The position numbers and the translations under genes were made by a program. From assembly GCA_023375785.1 (NCBI GenBank), contig SZWC01004687.1:29669-93668 (forward strand): a stretch of 64,000 nt of DNA, in the 5' to 3' direction. Of this stretch, positions 14,321 to 28,300 are shown piece by piece. The DNA comes from Penium margaritaceum. Taxonomy: Eukaryota > Streptophyta > Zygnematophyceae > Desmidiales > Peniaceae. Position 1 is the first letter of the stretch. Every line of letters begins with the position of its first letter. The notes beneath the pieces are model-generated. The model was not told where the DNA came from, ran no database searches, and was given only the letters and a program-made list of their open reading frames with translations.

Positions 14321-17300
14321 GTATAAGTGCATGTAAGTGTGTATAAGTCGGTTAAGTGTGTGTAAGTGCGTGTAAGTGCGTGTAAGTATGTGTAAGTGCG
14401 TGTAAGTACGTGTAAGTGCATGTAAGTGTGTGTAAGTACGTGTAAGTATGTGTATGTACGTGTAAGTGCGTGTAGGTGCGTATACGTACGTGTAAGTGCA
14501 TGTAAGTGTGTGTAATTGCGTGTAAGTGCGTGTAAATGCATGTAAGTACGTATAAGTATGTGTAAGTGCGTGTACGTATGTGTAAGTAGGTATAAGTGCG
14601 TGTAAGTGCGTGTAAGTGCATGTTAGTACGTGTAAGTGCGTGTAAGTACGTGTAAGTGTGTGTAAGTGTGTGTAAGTGCATGTAAGTACGTGTAAGTGTG
14701 TGTAACTGCGTGTAAGTACGTGTAAGTGCATGTAAGTGCGTGTAAGTGCGTGTAGGTGCGTGTAAGTACTTGTATGTGCGTGTAAGTACGTATAAGTGCG
14801 TGTAAGTGCATGTAACTGCGTGTAAGTGCGTGTAACTGTGTGTAAGTGTATGTAAGTGCGTGTAAGTACGTGTAAGTGTGTGTAAGTGCGTGTAAGTGCG
14901 TGTAAGTACGTGTAAGTACATGTAAGTGTCTGTAAGTGCGTGTAAGTATGTGTAAGTGCGTGTAAGTGCGTGTACGTCTGTGTAAGTGCGTGTAAGTATG
15001 TATAAGTACAATTAACTGCGTGTAAGTGTGTGTAAGTACGTCTAAGTGTGTGTAAGTACGTGCAAGTGTGTATAAGTACGTGTAAATGTGTGCAAGTGCG
15101 TGTAAGTGCGTGTAAGTGTGTGTAAGTGCGTGTAAGTACGTGTAAGTGCGTGTAAGTACGTGTAAGTGTGTGTAAGTGCGTGTAAGTGTGTGTAAGTACG
15201 TGTAAGTGTGTGTAAGTGCGTGTAAGTGCGTGTAAGTGTGTCTAAGTGCGTGTAAGTACATATAAGTATGTGTAAGTGCGTTTATGTGCGTGTAAGTGTG
15301 TGTAAGTATGTGTAAGTACGTGTACGTGTGTGTAGGTGCGTGTAAGTCCGTGTAAGTGCGCATAAGTGCGTGTACGTGTGAATAAGTATATGTAAGTGTG
15401 TACAAGTGCGTGTAAGTGCGTGTAAGTGCGTGTAAGTGCGTCTAAGTGCGTATAAGTAGGAGTAAGTACATGCAAGTGCGTGTTAGTGTGTGTAAGTGCA
15501 TGAAAGTGCATGTAAGTGTGTGTAAGTGCATGTAAGTGTGTGTAAGTGTGTGTAAGTGCATGTAAGTGCGTGTAAGTATGTGTAACTGCGTGTAAGTGCG
15601 TGTAAGTGTGTGTAAGTGTGTGCAAGTGCATGTACGTGTGTGTAAGTGCTTGTAGGTATGTGTAGGTACGTGTAAGTGGGTGTGAGTGTGTGTAACTACG
15701 TATAAGTACATGTAACTGCGTGTAAATGTGTGTAAGTACATGTAAGTGTGTGTAACTGTGTGTAACTACATGTAAGTGCGTGTAAGTGCATGTAAGTGCG
15801 TATAAGTGCGTGTAAGTACGTGTAAGTACGTGTAAGTGCGTGTAAGTGCATATAATTGCGTGTAAGTGCATGTAAGTGTGTGTACGTACGTGTAAGTATG
15901 AGTAAGTACGTGTAAGTGCGTGTAAGTATGTGTAACTGTATGTAAGTACGTGTAAGTGCATATAAGTGTGTGTAAGTACGTGTAAGTGTGTGGAAGTACG
16001 TGTAAGTGCGTATAGGTATGTATACGTGCGTGTAAGTACGTGTAAGTGCGTATAAGTACGTATAAGTACGTGTAAGTGGGTATAAGTGCGTGCAAGTGCG
16101 TGTAAGTGCATGTAAGTACGTGTAAGTGCATGTAAGTACGTGAAAGTACGTGTAAGTGTGTGTGAGTGCATGTAAGTAGGTGTAAGTACGTGTAACTGCG
16201 TGTAAGTGCATGTAAGTGCGTGTAAGTGCGTGTAAGTGTGTGTACGTGCGTCTAAGTACTTGTACGTGTGTGTAAGTACGTGTAAGTACGTGTAAGTGCG
16301 TGTAACTGCGTGTAAGCATGTGTAAGTGCGTGTAAGCATGTGTAAGTGCGTGTAAGTGCGTGTAAGTACGTGTAAGTGCAGGTAAGTGTTTGTAAGTGCG
16401 TGTAAGTACGTGTAAGTGCGTGTAAGTGCGTGTACGTTCGTGTACGTACGTGTAAGTATGTGTAAGTGCAATTAACTGCATGTAAGTGCGTGTAAGTGTG
16501 TGTAAGTGTGTATAACTGTGTATAAGTTCGTGTACGTGTGTGCAGGTGCGTGTAAGTGTGTTTAAGTGCGTGTAAGTGCGTGTAAGTACGTGTAAGTGCG
16601 TGTAAGTGTGTGTAAGTATGTGTTAGTGCGTGTAAGTGCGTGTAAGTACGTGTAAGTGCGTGTAAGTGCGCGTAAGTGCATGTAAGTGCGCATACGTGTG
16701 TGTAAGTGCGTATAAGTGTGTGTAAGTATGTGTACGTGCGTGTTAGTGCGTGTAAGTATGTGTATGTGCGTGTAAGTGCGTGTAGGTGTGTGTAAGTCCG
16801 TGTAAGTGCACATAATTGCGTGTAAGTATTTGCAAGTAAATGTACGTACGTGTAAGTACGTGTAAGTACGTGTAAGTGTAAGTATGTGTAAGTACGTGTA
16901 AGTGCGTGTAAGTGCGTGTTAGTGCGTGTAAGTGCATGTAAGTGCATGTAAGTGCGTGTAAGTGAAATTAGCTGCAGGTAAGTGCGTACAAGTACGTGTA
17001 AGTACGTGTAAGTACGTGTAAGTGTGTATACGAGTGTGTAAGTGTGTGCAAGTACATGTAAGTGTGTGTAAGTGTGTGTAAGTACGTGCAAGTACGTGTA
17101 AGTACGTGTAAGTGCATGTAAGTGTTTGTAAGTCCGTGTAAGTATGTGTAAGTGTGTGTAAGTGCGTGTAAGTTCGTGTAAGTGCGTGTAAGTGCGTGTA
17201 AGTGTAATTTACAGCGTGTAAGTGTGTACAAGTGCGTGTAAGTACGTGTAGGTGTGTGTAAGTGTGTATAAGCGTGTGTAAGTGTGTGCAAGTGCGTGTA

Positions 17301-18820
17301 AGTGTGTATAAGTGTGTGTAAGTACGTGCAAGTACGTGTAAGTACGTGTATGCGTGTGTAAGTGCGTGTAAATGCGTGTAAGTGCGTGTATGTGCGTATA
17401 AGTACGGGTAAGTACGTGTAAGTGTGTGTAAGTGTGAGTACGTGTGTGTAAGTGCGTGTAAGTACGTGTAAGTCTGTGCAAGTGCGTGTAAGTGTGTATA
17501 AGTACGTGTAAGTACGTGTACGTGCGTGTAAGTGCATGTTACTGCGTGTAACTGCGTGCAATTGCGTGTAAGTGCGTATAAGTGCGTGTAAGTGTGTATA
17601 AGTGCGTGTAAGTACATATAAGTACGTATAAGTGTGTGTAAGTGCATGTAATTGTGTGTAAGTGTGTGTAAGTGTGTGTAAGTGTGTGTAAGTGCATGTA
17701 AGTGTGTGTAAGTATGTGTAAGCGCATGTAAGTATGTGTAAGTGCATGTAAGTGTGTGTAAGTACGTGTAAGTGTGTGTATGTGCGTGTAAGTGCGTGTA
17801 GGTGCGTATACGTGCATGTAAGTACATGTAAGTGCATGTAATTGCGTGTAAGTGCGTATAAGTGCGTGTAAGTGCGTGTAAGTGCGTGTAAGTATGTGTA
17901 AGTGGGTATGAGTATGTGTAAGTGCGTGTAAGTGCATGTAAGTATGTGTAAGTGCGTGTAAGTACGTGTAAGTGCGTATAAGTGTATGTAAGTGCATGTA
18001 AGTGCGTGTAAGTACGTTTAACTGCGTGTAAGTGCGTGGAAGTGGGTATAACTGCGTGTAAGTGTGCATGCGTACGTGTAAGTGCTTGAAGGTGCGTGTA
18101 AGTACGTGTAAGTGCGTATGAGTGTGTATAACTACGTGTAAGTGTGTGTAACTGCGTGTAAGTGTGTGTAAGTGCATGTAAGTGCATGTAACTGCGTGTA
18201 ACTGCGTCTAAGTACGTGTAAGTGCATGTAAGTACGTATAAGTGCATGTAAGTACATGTAAGTACATGTAAGTGCGTGTAAGTGCATGAAATTGTGTGTA
18301 AGTGCATGTGAGTGTGTGTAAGTACGGGTAAGTGTGTGTAAGTGCGTGTAAGTACGTGTAAGTGCATGTAAGTGTGTGTAAGTACGTGTAAGTGTGTGTA
18401 ATTACGTGCAAGTGCGTGTAGGTACGCATACGTACGTGTAAGTGCATGTAAGTGTGTATAATTGTGTGTACGTGCATGTAAGTGTGTGTAAGTACGTATA
18501 AGTGCGTGTAAGTGCGTGTACATATGTGTAAGTGGGTATAAGTGCGTGTAAGTATGTGTAAGTACATGTAGGTGCGTGTAAGTGCGTGCAAGTACGTTAA
18601 GTGCGTGGAAGTGTGTGTAAGTGCATGTAAGTGCGTGTAAGTGCGTATAAATGCATGTAAGTGCGTGTAAGTACGTGTAAGTGTGTGAGAGTGCGTGTAC
18701 GTGCGTGTAAGTACTTGTAGGTGCGTGTAAGTACGTGTAAGTGCATGTAAGTGCGTGTATCTACGTGTACGTGCGTGTAACTGTGTGTAAGTATGTGTAA
18801 GTGCGTGAAAGTGCGTGTAA

Positions 18821-19380
18821 GTATGTGTAAGTGCGTGTAAGTGCGTATGAGTACGTGTAAGTGCATGTAAGTATTTGTAAGTGCGTGTAAGTACGTGTAC
18901 ATTGGTGTAAGTGCGTGTAAGTATGTGTAAGTGCAATAAACTGCGTGTAAGTGCGTGTAAGTGCGTGTAAGTGCGTGTAAGTGCGTGTAAGTGTGTATAA
19001 GTACGTATAAGTGTGTGCAAGTGCGTGTAAGTGCGTGTAAGTGCGTGTAAGTGCGTGTACGTACATTTAAGTGTGTGTAAGTGCGTGTAAGTACGTGTAA
19101 GTACGTGTAAGTATGTGTAAGTGCGTGTAAGTGCGTATGAGTACGTGTAAGTGCATGTAAGTATTTGTAAGTGCGTGTAAGTACGTGTACATTGGTGTAA
19201 GTGCGTGTAAGTATGTGTAAGTGCAATCAACTGCGTGTAAGTGCGTGTAAGTGCGTGTAAGTGCGTATAAGTACGTATAAGTGTGTGCAAGTGCGTGTAA
19301 GTGCGTGTAAGTGCGTGTAAGTACGTGTAAGTGCGTGTAAGTGCGTGTAAGTGTGTGTAAGTGTGTGTAAGTGTGTGTAA
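18821..19380 (-). repeat. 290-bp tandem duplication inside the array
   Basis: Segments at about 18821-19110 and 19111-19380 share the same series of rare units: GCGTATGAGTAC, GTATTTGTAA, GTACATTGGTG and then GCAATAAACTG or GCAATCAACTG. GTGCGTATGA lies at 18841 and 19131, and the GTACGTGTAC preceding ATTGGTG at 18891 and 19181, giving an exact 290-bp offset. Differences are few, so the duplication is fairly recent. Confidence 0.8.
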
Positions 19381-22300
19381 GTGCGTGTAAGTGCGTGTAA
19401 GTGCGTGTAAGTGTGTGTAAGTACGTGTAAGTGCATGTAGGTGCGTGTAAGTCCATGTAAGTACACATAATTTTGTGTAAGTGTGTACCAGTGCGTGAAA
19501 GTGTATGCAAGTACGTGTACGTGCGTGTAAGTACGTATAAGTACGTGTAAGTGCGTGTAATTACGTGTAAGTGCACGTAAGTGCGTGTTAGTACGTGTAA
19601 GTGCATGTAAGTGCATGTAAGTGCGTGTAAGTGCGTGTAAGTGCGTGTAAGTGTGTGTAAGTGCATGTAAGCGTGTGTAAATGCGTGTAACTGCGTGTAA
19701 GTGCATGTAAGTGCGTGTAAGTATGTGTAAGTACGTGTACACGTGTGTAAGTGCTTGTAGGTGCGTGTAAGTATGTGTAAGTGTGTGTAAGTGCGTATAA
19801 CTGTGTAAAAGTACATGTAACTATGTGTGAGTGTGTGTAAGTGCGTATAAGTGCGTATAAGTGCGTATAAGTACGTCTGAGTGCGTGTAAGTGCGTGTAA
19901 GTGCATGTAAGTGTTTGTAAGTGCATGTAAGAACGTGTAAGTGTGTGTAAGTGTGTGTAAGTTCGTGTAAGTGCATGTAAGTGCGTGTAAGTACAATTAA
20001 CTACGTGCAAGTGCGTATAAGTGCGTGTAAGTACGTGTAAGTGTGTAAGTGTGTATAAGTGCGTGAAAGTGTCTGCAAGTGCGTGTAGGTATGTGTAGGT
20101 GCGTGTAAGTACGTGCAAGTACGAGTAAGTACGTGTAAGTGTGTGTAAGTGCGTGTAAGTACGTGTACGTTTGTGTAAGTGCATGTAAGTGCGTGTAAGT
20201 ACGTGTAAGTACGTGTAAGTGCGTATAAGTGCGTGTAAGTACGTATAAGTGTGTGTAAGTACGTGTACGTGCGTGTAAGTACGTACAAGTGTGTGTAAGT
20301 ACTTGTAAGTACGTGTAGGTGCGTGTAAGTCCGTGTAAGTATGCATAAGTGCGTTTCATTGTGTATACGTGCGTGTTAGTGTGTGTAAGTGCATGAAAGT
20401 ACATGTAAGTGTGTGTAAGTGCGTGGAAGTGTGTGTAAGTATGTGTAAGTACATGTAAGTGCGTGTAAGTGCGTATAACTGCATGCAAGTGTGTGTAAGT
20501 GCGTGTAAGTACGTATAACAGCGTGTAACTGCGTCTAAGTGCGTGTAAGTGCATGTAAATGCGTATAACTGCGTGAATGTACATGTAAGTACGTGTATGT
20601 GCGTGTAAGTACACGTAATTGCGTGTAAGTGCATGTAAGTGTGTGTAAGTACGTGTAAGTGTGAGTAAGTGCGTGTAAGTGCGTGTAAGTATATGTATGT
20701 CCGTGTAAGTACGTGTAAGTGCATGTAAGTGTGTGTAAGTACGTGTAAGTGTGTGTAAGTGCGTGTAAGTACGTGTAGGTGTGTATACATACGTGTAAAT
20801 GCATGTAAGTGTTTGTAATTGTGTGTAAGTGCGTGTAAGTGCGTGTAAGTACATATAAGTGTGTATATGTGCGTGTACGTACGTGTAAGTGGGTATAAGT
20901 GCGTGTAAGTGCATGTAAGTGCATGTAAGTGTGTGTAAGTGCATGTAAGTACGCATAAGTACGTGTAAGTGTGTGTATGTGCATGTAAGTGCGTGTAAGT
21001 GCGTGTAGCTGTGTGTAAGTGCGTGTAAGTGCGTGTAAGTGCGTGTAAGTGCGTGTAAGTGCGTGTACGTGCGTGTAAGTACTTGAAGGTACGTGTAAGT
21101 ACGTGTAAGTGCGTGTAAGTGCGTGTAAGTGTTTGTAAGTGCGTTTAAGTACGTGTAAGTGGGTGTAAGTGCGTGTACGTTTGTGTAAGTACGTGTAAGT
21201 ATGTGTAAGTGTAATTAACTGCGTGTAAGTATGTGTAAGTGCGTGTAATTGCGTGTAAGTGCGTGTAAGTGTATATAACTGCGTGTAAGTGTGTGCAAGT
21301 GTGTGTAAGTGTGTGTAAGTGTGTGTAAGTACGTGTAAGTATGTGTAACTATATGTAAGTGTGTGTAAGTGCGTGTAAGTACGTGTAAGTGCGTGTAAGT
21401 GCGTATAAGTGCATGTAAGTACGTGTAAGTGCATGTAAGTACGTATACGTGTGTATAAGTGCATATAAGTGTGTGTAAGTGCGTGTACGTGCGTGTTAGC
21501 GCGTGTAAGTATGTGTAAGTACATGTAAGTGCGTGTAGGTGCGTGTAAGTTGCGTAAGTGAACATAATTGCGTGTAAGTGTGTATAAGTGTGTGTAAGTA
21601 TGTACAAGTGCGTGTACATGCGTGTAAGTACGTGTAAGTGCGTGTAAGTGCGTGTAAGTGCATGTAAGTGCGTGTAAGTGCGTGTAAGTATGTGTAAGTG
21701 CATGTAAGTGTGTGTAAGTGCGTGTAAGTGTGTCTAAGTGCGTGTAAGTGTGTGTAAGTGCGTGTAAGTGCGGGTACGTGCGTGTAAGTGCTTGAAGGTG
21801 CAACTAAAGTATGTGTAAGTGCGTGTAAGTGCGTGTAACTGTATATAAGTGCGTGTAAGTGTGTCTAAGTATGTGGAAGTGTGTGTAAGTGCGTGTAAGT
21901 TCGTGTAAGTGCGTGTAAGTGCGTGTAAGTGTGTGGAAGTGCGTGGAAGTGCGTGTAAGTGTGTGTAAGTGTGTGTGTAAGTACGTGTAAATTCGTGTAA
22001 GTACGTGTAAGTGTGTGTAAGTGTGTGCAAGTGCGTGTAAGTGCGTGTAAGTGTGTGTAAGGGAGTGTAAGTACATGTAAGTACATATAAGTGTGTGTAA
22101 GTGCGTATAAGTGTGTGTAAGTGTGTGTACGTGCGTGTAAGTGCATGGAAGTGTGTGTAAGTACGTGTAAGTACGTGTAGGTGCGTGTATGTCCGTGTAA
22201 GCATGCATAAGTACATGTAAGTGTGTATAAGTTCATGTAAGTGTGTGCATAAGTGTGTAAGTGTGTGTAAGTGCGTGTAAGTACGTGTAAGTGCGTATAA

Positions 22301-25300
22301 GTATGTTTAGGTGCGTGTAAGTGCGTGTTAGTGTGTGTAAGTGCATGAAAGTGCATGTAAGTGCATGTAAGTGCGTGTAAGTGCGTGTAAGTGTGTGTAA
22401 GTACATGTAAGTGGGTGTAAGTGCGTGTAACTGCATGTAAGTACGTGTAAGTGCGTATTAGTGCGTGTAAGTGTGTGTACGTGCGTGTAAGTACTTGTAG
22501 GTACGTGTAAGTATGTGTAAGTGCGTTTAACTGCGTATAACTGCATGTAAGTGTGTGTAACTGTGTGTAAGTGTGTGTAAGTGCGTGTAAGTGTGTGTAA
22601 GTGTGTGTACATGGGTGTAAGTACGTGTAAGTACGTGTAAGTGCATGTAAGTATTTGTAAGTACGTGTAAGTACGTATAAGTGTGTGTAAGTACATGTAA
22701 GTTTGTGTAAGTGCGTGTAAGTGCGTGTAAGTGCAATTAACTGCATGAAAGTGCGTGTAAGTTTATGTAAGTGCGTGTAAGTACGTGTAAGTGCGTGTAA
22801 GTGTGTGTGCGTATGTATAAGTGCATGTAAGTACGTGTAAGTGCGTGCAAGTGCGTGTAAGTGCGTATAAGTACGTGTAAGCATGTTAAAGTGCGTGTAA
22901 GTGTTTGTAACTGCGTGCAACTGCGTGCAACTGCGTGTAAGTGCGTGTAAGTGCGTGTAAGTGTATATAAATGCGTGTAAGTACCTGTAAGTACGTATAA
23001 GTGCGTGTAAGTGCATGTAACTGCGTGTAAGTGTATGTAAGTACGTGTAAGAGGGTATAAGTGCATGTAAGTGTGTGTAAGTATGTATAAGTGCGTGTAA
23101 GTATGTGTAAGTGCATGTAAGTGTGTGTATGATATAAGTGTGTGTAAGTGCGTGTAAGTGCGTGTAGGTGCGTATATGTGCATGTAAGTGCATGTAAGTG
23201 CATGTAATTGTGTGTAAGTGCGTATAAGTACGTGTAAGTGCGTGTAAATGCGTGTAAGTGCGTGTAAGTACGTGTTAGTGGGTATGAGTATGTGTAAGTG
23301 TGTGTAAGTGCATGTAAGTATGTGTAAGTGTGTGTAAGTGCGTGTAAGTGCATATAAGTATGTGTAAGTGCATGTAAGTGCGTGTAAGTATGTGTAACTG
23401 CATGTAAGTGCGTGTAAGTGGCTATAACTGGGTGGAAGTGCGTGTACGTGCGTGTAAGTGTGTGTAGGTGCGTGTAAGTATGCGTAAGTACGTATGAGTG
23501 TGTGTTACTGCGTGTAACTACGTGTAAGTGTGTGTAAGTGCATGTAAGTGCGTATACGTGCGTGTAAGTACGTGTAAGTAGGTGTAAGTGCGTGTAAGTG
23601 CATGTAATTGCGTGTAAGTGCATATAAGTGTGTGTAAGTACGTGTAAGTGTGTGTAAGTGCGTGTAAGTGCGTATAAGTATGTGTAAGTGCATGTAAGTA
23701 CGTGTAAGTGCATGTAAGTGTGTGTAAGTACGTGTAACTGTGTGTAAGTACGTGTAAGTGCGTGTAGGTATGTATATGTACGTGTATGTGCATGTAAGTG
23801 TGTGTAATTGCGTGTAAGTGCGTGTAAGTGCGTGTAAGTAAGTATAAGTACGTGTAAGTGCGTGTACGTACTTGTAAGTGGGTATAAGTGCCTGTAAGTG
23901 CGTGTAAGTGCATGTGAGTACGTGTAAGTGCGTGTAAGTATGTATAAGTGTGTGTAAGTGTGTGTAAGTGGATGTAAGTGCGTGTAAGTGTGTATAACTG
24001 CGTGTAAGTACGTGTAAGTACCTGTAAGTGCGTGTAAGTGCGCGTACGTCCGTGTAAGTACTTGTAGGTGCGTGTAAGTACGTGTAAGTGCGTGTAAGTG
24101 CGTGTAACATCGTGTAAGTGTGTGTAACAGTGTGTAAGTGTGTGTAAGTGCGTGTAAGTACGTGTAAGTGTGTGTAAGTGCGTGTAAGTGCGTGTAAGTA
24201 CGTGTAAGTACATGTAAGTGTCTGTAAGTGCGTGCAAGTATGTGTAAGTGTGTGTAAGTGCGTGTACGTTCGTGTAAGTGCGTGTAAGTATGTGTAAGTA
24301 CAATTGACTGCGTGTAAGTATGTGTAAGTGCGTGTAAGTGCGTGTAAGTGTGTATAAGTACGTGTAAGTGTGTTCAAGTGTGTGTAAGTATGTGTAAGTG
24401 CATGTAAGTGCGTGTAAGTGTGTGTAAGTACGTGTAAGTATGTGTAAGTGCGTGTAAGTACGTGTAAGTGCGTGTAAGTGCGTGTAAGTTCGTGTAAGTG
24501 CATGTAAGTGCGTGTAAGTGCGTGTAAGTATGTGTAAGTGCGTGTAGGTACGTGTAAGTCCGTGTAAGTGCACATAATTGCGTGTAAGTGTGTTTAAGTA
24601 TGTGTGAGTGCGTGCAAGTACGTGTACGTGCGTGTAAGTACGTGTAAGTGCGTGTAAGTACGTGTAAGTACGTGTAAGTGCGTGAAGTGCGTGTTAGTGT
24701 GTGTAAGTGCATGTAAGTGCATGTAACTGTGTGTAAGTGCATATAAGTGTGTGTAAGTGTGTGTAAGTGCATGTAAGTTCGTGTAGGTGTGTGTAACTGC
24801 GTGTAAGTGCGTGTAAGTGCGTGTAAGTACGTGTAAGTACAAGTACGTGCGTGTAAGTGCTTGTAGGTGCGTATAAGTACGTGTAAATGCATGTTAGTAC
24901 GTATAACGGTATATACGTACGTGTAACTACGTGTGAGTGTGTGTAAATGCGTACAAGTGCGTATAAGTGCGTGTAAGAACTTCTAAGTGCGTGTAATAGC
25001 ATGTAAGTGCATGTAAGGGTTTGTAAGTGCATGTAAGTACGTGTACGTCTGTGTAAGTGCGTGTAAGTTGGTGTAAGTGCATGTACGTGCGAGTAAGTGC
25101 GTGTAAGTGCAATTAACATCGTGTAAGTGCGTATACGTGTGTGTAAGTACGTGTAAGTACGTGTAAGTGTGTATAAGTGTGTGTAAGTATGTTCAAGTGT
25201 GTGTAAGTGCGTGTAGGTGCATGTAAGTACGTGCAAGTGCGTTTAAGTATGTGTAAGTGTGTGTAAGTACGTGTAAGTGCGTGTAAGTGCGTGTAAGTGC

Positions 25301-28300
25301 GTGTAAGTACGTATAAGTACATGTAAGTAAGTGTAAGTGTGTATACGTGCGTGTAAGTGCATATAAGAGTGTGTAAGTGCGTGTACGTACGTGTAAGTGC
25401 GTGGAAGTGTGTGTAAGTACGTGTAAGTGCGTGTAGGTACGTGTAAGTCTGTGTAAGTACGTATAAGTGCGTGTAAGTGTGTATGAGTGCGTGTAAGTCT
25501 ATGCAAGTGCGTGTAAGTGTGTGTGAGTGTGTATAAGCGCGTGTAAGTGCGTATAAGTACGTGTAAGTGCGTGTAAGTGCGTGTTAGTGTGTGTAATTAC
25601 ATGAAAGTGCATGTAAGTGTGTGTAAGTGTGTGTAAGTGCGTGTAAGTGTGTGTATGTACATGTAAGTGTGTGTAAGTGTGTGTAACTGCGTGTAAGTAC
25701 ATGTAAGTGCATATAAGTACGTGTAAGTGCGTGTACGTGCGTGTAAGTACTTGTAGGTGTGTGTAAGTACGTGTAAGTACATGTAAGTGCGTGTAACTGC
25801 GTGTAAGTGTGTGTAACTGTGTGTAAGTGTGTACAAGTGCGTGTAAGTGTGTGTAAGTGCGTGTAAGTACGTATCAGTGCGTGTAAGTGCGTCTTAGTTT
25901 GTGTAAGTGTGTGTAAGTGCGTGTAAGTGCATTTAACTGTGTGTAAGAGCGTGTAAGTGCGTGTAAGTACAAGTAAGTGTGTGTAAGTACGTGTACGCGT
26001 GTGTAACTGCATGTAAGTACGTGTAAGTGCGTGTAAGTGCGTGTACATGTGTTTAAGTGCGTGTAAGTACGTGTAAGTGCGTGTACGTACGTGTAAGTGC
26101 GTATAAAAATGTAAAAATGCGTGTAAGTGCGTGTAAGTACGTATAAGTACATGTAAGTGCATGTCACTGCGTGTAAGTGCTTGTAAGTGTGTGTAAGTAT
26201 GTGTAAGTGTGACCAAGTGCGTGGAAGTACGTGTAAGTGTGTGTAAGTGCGTGTAAGTACGTGTAAGTGTGTGTAAGTGCAAGTAAGTGTGTGTAGGTAC
26301 GTATACGTGCATGTAAGTGAACGTAAGTGCGTGTAAGTACGTGTAAGTGCGTGTAAGTGTGTGTAAGTACGTGTAAGTAGGTATGAGTATGTGTAAGTGC
26401 GTGTAAGTGGATGTAAGTGTGTGTAAGTGCGTGTAAGTGCGTGTAAGTGCGTGTAAGTGGACGTAAGTGTGTGTAAGTGCATGTAAGTACGTGTAAGAGC
26501 GTATAGCTGCATGTAAGTACGTTTAAGTGTGTGTAAGTACGTGTAAGTGCGTGTACGTGCGTGTAAGTGCTTGTAGGTGTATATAAGTACGTGTAAGTAC
26601 GTGTAAGTGTGTGTAACTGTGTGTAAGTACGTGTAACTGCATGTATGTGTGTGTAAGTGTGTGTAAGTATGTGTAAGTGTTTGTAAGTGCGTGTAAGTAC
26701 GTGTAAGTGCGTGTAAGTACGTGTAAGTTCGTGTAAGTATGTGTAAGTGCGTGTAAGTGCAATTAACTATGTGCAAGTGCGTGTAAGTACGTGTAAGTAT
26801 GTGTTAGTGTGTGTAAGTGCGTGTAAGTGTATGCAAGTGCCTGTAAGTGCGTGTAAAGGCGTGTACGTGCGTGTAATTGCGTGTAAGTACGTGCAAGTAC
26901 GTGTAAGTGCGTGTAAGTGCGTGTAAGTGCCTGTAAGTATGTGTAAGTGCGTGTAAGTACATGTAAGTACGTTTAAGTATGTGTAAGTGTGCTTACGTGC
27001 GAGTAAGTGCGTGTAAGTATGTGTAAGTATGTATAAGTGCGTGTAGGTGCGTGTAAGTCTGTGTAAGTGCGCATAAGTACGTGTACGTGTGTATAAGTAC
27101 GTGTAAGGGCGTGTAAGTATATGTAAGTGCGTATACGTACGTGTAAGTACATGTAAGTGCGTGTTAGTGGGTGTAAGTGCATGAAAGTGCATGTAAGTAC
27201 TTGTAGGTGCATGATAGTACGTGTAAGTACGTGTGAGTGTATGTAACTGCGTGTAAGTGCGTGTAACTGCGTGTAAGTGTGTGTAAGTACGTGTTAGTGT
27301 GTGTAACTGTGTGTAACTGTGTGTAAGTGCGTGTAAGTGCATGTAAGTGCGAATAAGTGCATGTAAGTACGTGTAAGTACGTGTAAGTACGTCTAAGTGC
27401 CTGTAAGTGCGTGTAACTACGTGTAAGTGCATGTAAGTGTGTGTAAGTACGTGTAAGTGTGTGTAAGTGCGTGTAAGTGCGTATAAGTACATGTAAGTGC
27501 GTGTAAGTACGTGTATGTATGTGTAAGTGCGTGTAAGTGCGTGTAGGTGCGTGTAATTGCGTATAAGTGCATGTAAGTGGGTGTAATTGCGTGTGAGTGT
27601 GTGTAAGTGTGTGTAGGTACGTATAAGTGCATGATAGTGTGTGTACGTATGTGTAAGTGGATATACGTTCGTGTAACTGCGTGTAAGAGTATGTAAGTGC
27701 ATGTAAGTGTGTATAAGTGCGTGTACGTGCGTGTAAGTACTTGTAGGTGCGTGTAAGTACGTGTAAGTGTGTGTAAGTGCGTATAACGGTGTGTAAGTGT
27801 GTGTAACTACGTATAAATGTATGTAAGTGCGTGTAAGTGCATGTAAGTGTGTGTAAGTGCGTGTAAGTGCGTATAAGTACGTGTAAGTGCATGTAAGTAT
27901 TCGTAAGTGTGTGTAAGTACATGAGCATGTGTAAGTGCGTGCACGTTTGTGTAAGTGCGTGTAAGTGTATGTAAGTGTGTATAAGTGCGTGTAAGCATGT
28001 GCAAGTATGTGTAAAAGCGGGTAGTGGATGTAAGTGCGTGTATGTGCGTATAGATATGTGTAAGTGCGTGTAAGTGCGCGTAAGTACGTGTAAGTGCGTG
28101 TAAGAATGTGTAAGTGCGTGTAAGTACATGTAAGTGCATGGAAGTGCGTGTAAGTGCGTGTAAGTGCGTGTAAGTGTGTATAAGTGTATGTAAGTACGAG
28201 TAAGTGCGTGTAACTGCATGTAAGTGCGTGTAAGTGCGTGTAAGTGCGTGTAAGTGTGTGTACGTGTGTGTAAGTGCTTGAAGGTGCGTGTAAGTACGTG

